Shown here: positions 56,101-62,659 of the stretch, piece by piece | How the letters are laid out: the number at the start of each line of letters is the position of its first letter | Numbering within the stretch: position 1 is the first letter of the stretch | Source: Diadema setosum | Lineage: Eukaryota > Echinodermata > Echinoidea > Diadematoida > Diadematidae | Direction: 5' to 3' | DNA length: 64,000 nt | Assembly: GCF_964275005.1 (NCBI RefSeq) | Contig: NC_092705.1 | Span: 24,036,673-24,100,672 of the forward strand | Notes under the pieces: generated by a model | Seen by the model: the letters and a program-made list of their open reading frames with translations, nothing else | Database searches by the model: none | What the model was told of the DNA's origin: nothing | Position numbers and translations under genes: made by a program

Positions 56101-58015
56101 ATACCACACTGTTACATGAGCATACACAGACACATACATAGGTTTTTCATATTTCTATGGTTAGTTGTTTACCTCCCTCAAAGATACCTTTTGCAAACTT
56201 TGTTTGTCTGTTAGCATTAGCAATACTACTGCTGTACTCAAAATCTTATGTACGAGTCATGCAGATTTTGATGATAGGTTCATTGCGGTAAAAGGCATGG
56301 GCGGTAAGTTTTTGGTGGTGATCTGGATCACCAACAAATGATCACCATTGTTTCATCTAATGACCAGATGGTCTAATGGTGACCTGGATGTAGATCCAGG
56401 TTCTGGAAGGATGTGTGCACCATTCCGTGACATTAGTGACCCTACAGCCTTGGCAGAGAGGTTTGCGCTCTCTTAACGCTTTCCATTTCATTTGCTAGAG
56501 GTTTATTGCCACTTGGTCTTCTATCAGATGGTCTACTTCCCAGTTCATCCAACACCACTACGGCTAAACTCATTTGGTCTACTATCAATTTTGTCTAATG
56601 GCCGTTTGGTATAATCCTTACTTGGTCTAATGCCCAGTTTGGCTAATTATCATTTCGTCTAATGACCAGATGGTCTAATTGCAATTTTGTCTCCTTGGAT
56701 TTTTCCCCCTTTGTCTAATAGCATGTGGGTATTAGACGAAATTGGCATAGCCCATCTGGAAGTAGACCAACTGGTAATAAGGCTAAGTGGCAATTGGACT
56801 AAACGGTCAATAGACGAACTGTTTGTAGACCAAACGGGATTAGGCCATGTGGGTTGAGAATAAATGGCTATTAGACGAAGAGGGAGTAGACCAAGTGATA
56901 GATCACCGGCTCTTCTTACCCTTCTCCCTGGCTGTAGTGGTCTCTGTAGGATCTGCTGCCCTCGCCTTCCCAGTTTCGGTAACGATCCTGCTTGGATCCC
57001 TGCAACAGAAGAATACAGACAATTTCTTTAATAGGGAACTGTAATTCTTGAAGACACCAGAACAGTACAAAGTGGTCTGGCAAGATTCAGCTGACCCCTC
57101 AAATACAATGGTACAATATTTACAAATATGAAAATGAAATGCACTGTTAATCACTACATTACATGTACACCTCAGCTGAGTTTTCTAGGACAATGCTATA
57201 ATATCCTCATATACGAAAATGTTATGTTTCGTGAGTTCATCAATCACTACATAATATGTGACATCTTCAGTCTTTGGTCAATGGTGAAAATGATCATGTG
57301 ACATTATGTATCATTAGTTCGGTTGAGGCCAACTGAGAGCATTTATTCCACAGAATAAAAGACAAAAATGCATCACACTGCAAAACAACATTTGACAAGT
57401 AAATTAAGCTTGCTTTTTCATTCTGTGCATACATGCCTGTATTTGTGCTTGGCACTCAAGAAGTACACCAGCCTATGGCATGCTGTATCTTGTCCTATTC
57501 AGCTATCAGTATTATAGATTCACTGTAAATTTAAATAAAGCTCTTCAATGAAAACTCATTTTAAATTCAATTGCTACAGCAAATAATCATTAGATATGCA
57601 AAGGGAAATGTGTCACAATTAGAAGAGTTCTCTTTCATTGAATTGATCAGAGTGTAAAGATTATATCAAACAAGACTATTACAGTGAGTCAAACAAAAGA
57701 AAAAAGTTCAAGCATACCAGCTACATTGTACATGTGCTGATTTATCACTGAAACTAGAATTACAAACGAATAACCTGAATGAACTATCACATGACAGAAA
57801 ACAAAACTTGTTCAAAACACATGTGTTTTTGTTTGTTTGTTGTTGTATTTCCAGACTAATTAACATCCTGGCTGGGGACCAAAAAAGTGCAGTAGAGTGC
57901 TTACGTGCACACTGGACCCTCCTGGCCCAAGGCGCTCAAAGACGCTGGGGCGTCGGCTCTCAGACGATGAGTCTCGCACAGACTTGGAGCTGTCCACGGT
58001 CACTCTCCTCGGCAT
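41025..58015 (-). CDS. ZC3H13: ZC3H13 (Flacc) orthologue, m6A writer-associated protein; 13 exons
   Basis: Thirteen exons on the minus strand splice in frame through 12 GT-AG introns (278-2858 bp) into about 1,503 residues, near the roughly 1,670 of human ZC3H13. The N terminus has RRPSVFERLGP, followed by a helical block (LSDEYGLELKRRELQRELAR) that corresponds to the human HELSLEMKRQKIQREL region. The middle is low-complexity Arg/Ser/Asp/Pro-rich sequence, and the C terminus is the conserved globular region (DVDW, SPGQVLARIGVS, IGPCRQALCARRDMAIRKQL). The family scaffolds the nuclear WTAP-VIRMA-HAKAI part of the N6-adenosine methyltransferase. No CCCH zinc finger is visible between exon 1 and exon 2 sequence, where vertebrates have it. 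The end of the frame is unresolved: after 41025 either an unspliced read gives VCLE and a stop at 41010, or a further exon lies elsewhere. Confidence 0.93.
41189..41650. other. ZC3H13 intron 12
   Basis: 462 bp with a (TGCTT)n-type run at about 41570-41600 (GCTTT repeated); nothing else noted. Confidence 0.7.
41651..41854 (-). CDS. ZC3H13: ZC3H13 exon 12, conserved C-terminal domain (first half)
   Basis: DVLDVDWMVIARYW and LKRFSPGQVLARIGVSRALA correspond to human IDVDWSGL and LLKFTPGAVMLRVGISKKLA. Phase 1 in and out, donor GTGAGA. Confidence 0.95.
42300..44164 (-). CDS. ZC3H13: ZC3H13 exon 11, large low-complexity exon
   Basis: 621 codons. Early part (43575-43905) is about 14 copies of an eight-residue unit RRDFPRDD/E; then Asp/Arg/Gly-rich sequence with a poly-Gly run at about 43253-43290, RS-type segments (SRRSVSRGSTGSRSSSIVSG), a Glu/Gln/Pro-rich acidic part and finally YDEYEDISDEEFDD, which matches the EPISDDELDE stretch preceding the human C-terminal domain. 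Donor GTAGCT. Confidence 0.93.
44165..45110. other. ZC3H13 intron 10
   Basis: 946 bp, AT-rich, no bounded repeat seen; one T-arm-like GGTTCAAGTCC at about 44677 hints at an old SINE. Confidence 0.5.
45111..45309 (-). CDS. ZC3H13: ZC3H13 exon 10
   Basis: Acceptor CTTATAG, donor GTGAGT, phase 1 in and 2 out. Arg/Gly/Glu-rich (GGRGGEPRPPEKLERESRRD). Confidence 0.88.
45588..46010 (-). CDS. ZC3H13: ZC3H13 exon 9, DGGR repeats
   Basis: Acceptor TTGACAG, donor GTAAGA, phase 1 in and out. The middle (about 45690-45830) is a 12-base repeat encoding DGGR/DGGRD, more than ten times, plus RRDG and REIG variants. Confidence 0.9.
46011..46531. other. ZC3H13 intron 8
   Basis: 521 bp with a perfect short tandem duplication of AAAGGTCTGAGTAATTGTGT at 46128-46180. 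Confidence 0.6.
46532..47274 (-). CDS. ZC3H13: ZC3H13 exon 8, Ser-rich and SP-rich
   Basis: About 247 codons. Opens with a poly-Ser/Asp run (near 47180-47270), then many SP and TP sites such as RRRSPTPQKRMRSKSKQ and SLSPRRGEPLRGK. Donor GTATGT, phase 1 out. Overlapping frames on both strands are shadows. Confidence 0.9.
47420..48635. mobile_element. Giant hairpin MITE (1.2 kb) in ZC3H13 intron 7, TTAA-flanked
   Basis: TTAA at 47416 and 48636. The two arms are long inverted copies: the left arm reads AGATAATATAAAGTTTTGG... and the right arm ends in its inverse; matching blocks follow all the way in, including AACACTGTGAGACTTA, GGGCAACGTTTGGTT and AGCTCTCCCAAGGTCCTCTC, to a centre near 47865. 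The arms differ by scattered changes and by a nested MITE at 48213-48423 in the right arm. No coding. Confidence 0.88.
48213..48423. mobile_element. 211-bp MITE nested in the giant hairpin
   Basis: Ends CTGTACGAGTTGAAATTTT and (inverted) CTGTACGAGCTGAAATTTT with TA on both sides, as in Tc1/mariner-type insertion. The interior repeats TTTTCGCG-type motifs in both directions. It interrupts the right arm only, so it came after the hairpin. Confidence 0.8.
48696..49623. mobile_element. Pearl-like element 2 with 158-bp tandem units (ZC3H13 intron 7)
   Basis: Inverted ends TGTCCCCGCCGG (48701) and GGCGGGGACA (49610). Between them are about five tandem units of 158-159 bp (marker TCAAGGTCAAAGG at 48754, 48912, 49071, 49229; the fifth at about 49381 is decayed), then a (GGAC)n-type microsatellite at 49512-49575 and a 3' hairpin. 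Each good unit contains TCAAGGTCA overlapping AGGTCAAAGGTCA, and a second GTCAAAGGTCAA. Unit length, ACGG microsatellite and terminal hairpin fit the pearl/HINE class of Helitron-like elements. Non-coding. Confidence 0.75.
50133..50297 (-). CDS. ZC3H13: ZC3H13 exon 7
   Basis: Acceptor TTGTGCAG, donor GTAGAG, phase 2 in and out. Lys/Pro/Ser-rich with PPPKRKRKASPSPARPSP and KAKDLRKKKG, likely nuclear localisation signals. Confidence 0.87.
50354..50909. mobile_element. TTAA-flanked MITE, family C (copy 2), ZC3H13 intron 6
   Basis: TTAA at 50350 and 50910; ends AGGACAAGTTCACCTTCAT and exact-type inverse AGGACAAGTTCACCTTCAT, with inverted similarity extending well over 100 bp inwards. Better preserved than copy 1 at 34261. 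Confidence 0.87.
51419..51758. mobile_element. TTAA-flanked MITE, family B (copy 2), ZC3H13 intron 6
   Basis: TTAA at 51415 and 51759; left end AGGCATTATCTACCATTTG. Matches 26311-26673 in order over its length. Confidence 0.72.
52257..52638. mobile_element. TTAA-flanked MITE, family A (copy 4), ZC3H13 intron 6
   Basis: TTAA at 52253 and 52639; ends AGGGATCGTATAGTTTTGG and ACTGTACCATCCCT. The inner arms repeat GAATTCAATGTTTATTTGAT-like sequence inverted, so it folds on itself. Confidence 0.85.
52793..53004 (-). CDS. ZC3H13: ZC3H13 exon 6
   Basis: 70 codons between acceptor CTGAAG and donor GTGAGT, phase 0 in and 2 out. SRSPSPVKKK and KTRSRSPP are SP/RS-type phosphorylation-prone segments, with several basic clusters fit for nuclear localisation. 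Confidence 0.87.
53005..53673. other. ZC3H13 intron 5
   Basis: 669 bp; no bounded repeat seen. Confidence 0.6.
53674..53768 (-). CDS. ZC3H13: ZC3H13 exon 5, conserved helical segment
   Basis: Acceptor TTTTCAG, donor GTAGGG. Carries the coiled-coil-like LELKRRELQRELARMDQ, one of the best-conserved parts of the family. Confidence 0.9.
54043..54399. mobile_element. Near-perfect hairpin MITE (family E), ZC3H13 intron 4
   Basis: TTAA at 54039 and 54400; ends AGGGGAAGGCTAGTAAC and its inverse, and the two arms (about 54043-54212 and 54236-54399) match almost base for base around a short unpaired centre near 54222. In RNA it would form a duplex of about 165 bp. No coding capacity. Confidence 0.9.
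54440..54815. repeat. Tandemly duplicated tRNA-derived repeat, 173-bp period
   Basis: A block from a box B-like GGTTCAAGTCCCAGCC through CTTCTCTTTCACTTGCTC to TTGTTGCTGCTGTTGTTTAA occurs twice (markers at 54507 and 54680) with few differences, and an extra short copy of the GGTTCAAGTCCCAG motif at the junction (54646). Confidence 0.75.
54985..55108 (-). CDS. ZC3H13: ZC3H13 exon 4
   Basis: Acceptor GATAG, donor GTGAGC, phase 0 in and 1 out. Basic and Ser-rich; ends GGGRTPDSNH, in the place of the RTPESEEE segment of the human protein. Confidence 0.85.
55805..55928 (-). CDS. ZC3H13: ZC3H13 exon 3
   Basis: Acceptor TATAAG, donor GTTAGG, phase 2 in and phase 0 out. AVDLRHRVESKRAEKERDRD resembles the DLRERMKNKR stretch of the human protein. 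Confidence 0.85.
56506..56902. repeat. Foldback element of GGTCTAAT units, ZC3H13 intron 2
   Basis: The left half is a run of about eight diverged units of roughly 20-24 bp with GGTCTA/GTCTAAT, the right half carries the inverse TAGACC/ATTAGAC at similar spacing; orientation flips near 56722. The outer ends are CACTTGGTCT and AGACCAAGTG. It ends 17 bases from the exon 2 donor. Confidence 0.8.
56920..56999 (-). CDS. ZC3H13: ZC3H13 exon 2
   Basis: Acceptor TTCTGTTGCAG, donor GTAAGA, enters in phase 0 and leaves in phase 2. Encodes GSKQDRYRNWEGEGSRSYRD and a few more residues. Where human has a CCCH finger just after the exon 1 block, this exon has no cysteine at all. The foldback repeat at 56506-56902 begins 17 bases after its donor. 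Confidence 0.8.
57000..57904. other. ZC3H13 intron 1
   Basis: 905 bp. I looked for an exon with a CCCH finger on the minus strand here and found none. Confidence 0.6.
57905..58015 (-). CDS. ZC3H13: ZC3H13 exon 1 (start codon)
   Basis: 37 codons from ATG (58013-58015). MPRRVTVDSSK and ESRRPSVFERLGPGG line up with the very start of vertebrate ZC3H13, fixing the start although an upstream in-frame Met exists at 58148. Ends at CAC before donor GTAAGC, phase 0. Confidence 0.88.
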
Positions 58016-58142
58016 TCTGGTGAGCGTAGCCACCCAAAGCTCGTCCAGTTGACCACCACTGGGGACTGAACGAACAGGCAGACCAGTATTAAAGGGGAAA
58101 AGAAGAATTCCCTGTGAAACCCTCAATGAGGAAGAAATAATG

Positions 58143-58341
58143 TTAAACAAGGAATGTTTGCGTGCATTTTCATTTTGCGAATTTTGCGAGAGCCAAGTTT
58201 TGTGGAACTAAAAATGCAAAGATCTTGTCTATGCTATATGCATTGAATGTTAAAGGCAACTCACGAAAACTTATGCTGTGAATAAGGCCGTCGGCTCCCA
58301 TTCGCGAAAAATTTCATTCTGGGAAATTATTGTGTTTTACA
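58143..58341 (-). mobile_element. TACTGTAAAACACAATA-ended MITE, inverted pair member 1
   Basis: Its inverse matches 58396-58604 from TACTGTAAAACACAATA through GAGCCGAC-GCCTT, TTTTCGTGAGTTGCC and AATGCACGCAAACA, but it lacks the far terminus. It starts 128 bp upstream of the ZC3H13 ATG. Confidence 0.8.
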
Positions 58342-58395
58342 GTATTGTCTTCTACTTGTTGAAGATCTGATGAGACTTGAAGTGGTTCATTACTA

Positions 58396-58604
58396 CTGTA
58401 AAACACAATATTTTCGTGGCATGAAATTTTCACAAATTGGAGCCGACAGCCTTTTATGCAGCATAAAATTTTCGTGAGTTGCCTCTAACATGCAATGCAT
58501 ATCGTATAGACAAGGACTTTTGCGTGCATTTTAATTTTGCAAATCTTGCCTCTCACGAAATTCGCAAATTTAAAATGCACACAAACACTTGTCGTTTTAC
58601 AGTA
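58396..58604 (+). mobile_element. TACTGTAAAACACAATA-ended MITE, inverted pair member 2
   Basis: Both termini present: TACTGTAAAACA at the left and GTTTTACAGTA at the right, TA at the edges. About 209 bp, rich in TTTTCG/CGAAAT motifs, 54 bp from member 1 in opposite orientation. Confidence 0.82.
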
Positions 58605-58712
58605 CACTACCTTGTATATGTCATCAATATTCATACTTACAGTCACTCACAGGTATTGTAAACCCATGTAACACTGGCTAGAATCAGGGCTTATTAGACC
58701 TCAGACAATTCC

Positions 58713-59086
58713 AGGGATCGTACAGTTTTGGGTGAGACCTAATTTCAGGTTTCTAACATTTTTTGGTGAGATAACGAGAAACATCTTATTGTATATGAAA
58801 GAGCATGCAATTCTATGAGGAATTCAACGTTTATTTGATGAAAATTGGTTTTGAAATGGCCGAGATATCCAAAAAAGAGCGATTCTTATAAAGTGTGGGA
58901 CCCACACTTGATTACTATCGCTTTGTTTTACTTTGTTTTTGGATGTTTCAGTCATTCCAAACCCGATTTTCATCAAATAAATTTTGAATTCCTCTTAAAA
59001 TGGTATGCTCTGTACTATATCATAAGTGTTTTTTTGGTATCGCGCAAGAAGTTAAAAGCCAAATTCTCATCTCCACCAATACTACT
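58713..59086. mobile_element. TTAA-flanked MITE, family A (copy 5)
   Basis: Left AGGGATCGTACAGTTTTGG, right end CCAATACTACT with TTAA at 59087. Very close to copy 4 at 52257 in the interior. Confidence 0.82.
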
Positions 59087-59090
59087 TTAA

Positions 59091-59480
59091 AGGAATGGTA
59101 TAGGCTAGTATTGATGGAGATGAGGATTGGGCTTTTCTCGCAGAAAGTTGAACTTTCTGCGAGATACCAAGAAACCACTTATGAAATAGTACTGAGCATA
59201 AAAGTACCATTCTAAGAGGAATTCAAAGTTTATATGATTGAAATCAGTTTTGGAATATCTGAGGCATCAAAAAGTGAAGTTAATATTGATAAAATATGAA
59301 ACATTGCTCTGTTTTGGATTATTGTCACTGAGGCATCCAAAAACAAAGTAAAACATTGCTCTGTTTTGGATATCTCAGCCATTTCAAAACCAATTTTCAT
59401 CAAATAATCCCTCTTGGAATTGCATGCCATTTCATATTTCATAAGACTAGAGGTTTCGCATTATCTCACCAATACTAGAG
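59091..59480. mobile_element. TTAA-flanked MITE, family A (copy 6), directly abutting copy 5
   Basis: Begins AGGAATGGTATAGGCTAGTA immediately after the TTAA that closes copy 5 and runs to CACCAATACTAGAG. Contains an internal repeat of GAGGCATC(A/C)AAAA. More diverged; right TTAA not kept. Confidence 0.72.
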
Positions 59481-59548
59481 TAAAACCACCAGTTTTGAGA
59501 CACTCATGCTTCTGCAATATTTGTTCAACTCAAATAATATGATAAACT

Positions 59549-60546
59549 AGAAATGTCGCTACGGCGACTGGTGTATGCCTCCGCCATAATGCATGGTTCT
59601 CCTAATAGGTCTATAGTACAATGTCTTGACAATGTGTGATGACAGTTTCACACAATTGGCAAACTATTAAAATAACAGGTTTGCCACAAATGTGCTGAAT
59701 GTTCACTTTCCTAGAACTAGGTTCAATTGGATGAATGATTTAAACGTCAGAGTGCAGGTATTTGGGGGAAATGATGATTTTTACTTGACTTTTGACCCTT
59801 TTATAAGTTTATGCATTGAGTACTTTTCAAGGTATTGAGAAAAAGTATAATTTCAGTATCAAAATTTGGTAAAATAGTGTTATCTAAACCTGGCCTTTGA
59901 CCTTTGACCTCACAGTTCCAAAGAGAATCACTGTTAGGTAGAACATGCATAAATATGTAAGTTTCATGATAATACCTTGAGTTACTTTTGAGATATGGAG
60001 GAAGAAGTGCAATTTAGCACTTTCACTTGACCTTTGACCTTTTGACCTGTGACCTTTTGGCAAGAAACTTCCAACAGAATATATATTGGGTTATAAATAC
60101 ATACATCAAGTTAAAAAAAAATCCTTCAGGCATTGCATAAATATAAGGAAAGTAGTGATATTTTGAGGAGTTGACCTTGACCTTTGACCCCCCCTGACCT
60201 TTGACCCATGACCCCCAACTTCCCTAGATAATCACTGCCCATCGGTACATGCATATATACTAAGTTCCATGAAGATACCTTGAACCATTTGCGAGATATG
60301 GAGAAAAACATGAAATTTCAACCTTTTTTTCACAAAATAACCTGTGACCTTTGACCTTTGACCCCATGACCCTAAAATCCAAACAAAGTATCATCCCCCC
60401 AGGATATACCCTCATACCAAGTTTGATGCAAAACCACCTAACTGTTCTTGAGATATCGACAAAAACAAAACGGGACGGACGTACGGACGTACGGACTACC
60501 CGAAAACATAATGCCTCCGGCCACTTCGTTGGCGGAGGCATAAAAA
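59549..60546. mobile_element. Pearl-like element 3 with TGACCTTTGACC repeats
   Basis: Inverted ends TATGCCTCCGCCA (59574) and TGGCGGAGGCATA (60530), an interior of loosely repeated units of about 150 bp each with TGACCTTTGACC (near 59898, 60008, 60178, 60195, 60348), a (GGACGTAC)n microsatellite at 60473-60497 and a 3' hairpin CCTCCGGCC...GGCGGAGG. Same architecture as elements 1 and 2 but different sequence. Non-coding. Confidence 0.72.
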
Positions 60547-61665
60547 TGATATCCATAACAATGTATATTAAATATCACATTATTTTTTCTCAATATTGAT
60601 TTTGTTAAATACATCATAGAATTTCACAAAATCCCCAAATATTATCATCACCTTGATAATCCCCCAGAATTTGGACAGTCTCTCCATAATTCGGACATGC
60701 GCTATGCGCGTTCAATGTCAATATGCATAAAAGGCCACTGAAAAATGAGGGCGCGCGTGTACCTTGTTGGCGCAAGGTTGCATTGGGGACGATGCAGCGC
60801 CCGTTCATGTCCAAATTCTGGTGACTCGGCACTTGCATTCAGCCCCTGTAGCTGTACATTTATTCACTGTATTGGCACGTACAGAGATTTTGTTTTTCTT
60901 TTGTGTTTTTGAGGATACCATCACACTCTGAGCTTGCAAAAAGCAAGTAGGCCCTACGCTACACGTGTAAACAGACCCACTTGTTACCTGGTTACTACAC
61001 GCAACATAGTTCGCTTACTTGCAAGTTGCATATTTATATAGACCTATCCAGTTTTTGTGCAATGATTGTAACTCAATTGAACTAGTCTCTACGTCTGGAA
61101 AGAAGTGAATGTGAAATAAAAAACTTTATTGTATTGGCAAAAACAGCCACTAGTGCTAGCACTCGCACTCGTGCCTGTGCAACATGTGCAAACTGATGAG
61201 TGATAGAGGTACTTTGTAGGCCTATACATATTAGAGTCTATGCCAGTACCGCAGGAGACTGGCCCTAGAATGTGTCATAACAGTACAAACTAAACAGGGC
61301 AGAGGGCTACTTCAAGATTCTTCATAATCATAGATAGAGTCTAAGCGTGCGTGCGTTAGATGATGGACACAACCTCTCAGAGCTCCTGTAAAATCCGGAA
61401 TAATCAGCAAACATCATCTTTTTTTTCTATCTCATATCGCAAAATCTGACTAATCATAGTCTCTTTTCATCATATTGAGCGAATTTGGATATTTTGTCAT
61501 ATGGAAGTGTATTTTATGACATAAAATTGTCACTTTTCTATCGCGTCGTCTGTACATTGGTCTACGTACGTTGGATTGGTACTTCGCGGGTGGATGCCCG
61601 ATCAAGATCGCGTGACTGTCTCGCGCGAAATCATCATTGCTTTAGTCTCGTCATTGAGAATCTTT
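60547..61665. other. No gene seen
   Basis: Unique-looking sequence; 61380-61665 may already belong to the LINE 5' region but I see no boundary. Confidence 0.4.
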
Positions 61666-61669
61666 ATAC

Positions 61670-62652
61670 CATGATGGATGCTGACATCTCAAACGATCAG
61701 GATATTTCTACCCTGGAAAAAATATAAAAGACTCTTACTAAAATTTCCCCTTTTGGGAAGAAAGAAGAAAAAGGTGAAGGAATATCCTCGATCTCGGATA
61801 AAACAGATTCTTCATCGAGAGGGTCAAGCACCTGCACCCGAGCCTCAAGTTCATCAATAAGATCAGTTAAACGATCGCTTGACAAGTCAGAGGAAAACAC
61901 CAGAAAAGGAAGAAGGAAGACAAGTGATCTCATCATATCGTCTGCTGAGAATGAGAAGGGCGTTAAGTTGTCTCGAACACTATGGGTTTTGTGACAACTT
62001 AACGCCTTTATCATTCTCAACCGACGATATATAACCTATCAGAACCTGTGTCAGTTACCTCTCCTGACCGTGAAAAGGAGGATTTCAATGCTGTAAAAGG
62101 AATTTTCAATTTCTTGAACATCTCTGGTATCAAAGTGGAAAGGGTGACAAGACTTGGTGGTCGTCGTCAGGATAGTAATATAAGCCAAGAGTTTTACCCG
62201 TAAAACTTCAGGATGATCTGCGCAAGGGTGAAATTTTTTCATCTGCTAGGAAACTACTGACTCAGATAAGTGGCGCAACACTTACATCTCACCGGACTTG
62301 ACCAAGATTCAATGAAGAGAACGCAATGATCTGTAGAAAGAACTAAAAAGGCGCCGAGATGATCTTGGAGAAACTGATCTTTTCATCAAAAATGGAAAGA
62401 TTGTGTCAAAGAAACGCACAAAAACAGAACTCAAGCTTGGAGACTTCATTCCACAGTCGCTGGATGCCCCCCCCCCCCCCCCCATTGAGAGAAGACAGTC
62501 TCGTGACGTATGTGATGACGATGTGGTGTCAAGTGATGGCGAAAGCAGTCAAAAGGATGTCACCCCACCCTCAAATGCTAATGGTGGAGGTGCTCCGTCA
62601 GGTCTTTTGACTACAAAATCTTGGAACTGTGAACAATACAAATTGCCATAGG
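61670..62652 (+). mobile_element. CR1/L2-like LINE, decayed ORF1
   Basis: Pieces in several frames recall the nucleic acid-binding ORF1 of CR1-type elements: a Ser/Lys/Glu-rich N part, KVERVTRLGGRRQ, LQDDLRKGEIFSSARKL, SDKWRNTYISPDLTK, and LFIKNGKIVSKKRTKTEL with a Pro-rich stretch. Several frame changes and stops break it. A 36-bp inverted repeat lies inside at 61937-62028. Confidence 0.65.
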
Positions 62653-62659
62653 AAGAAAG

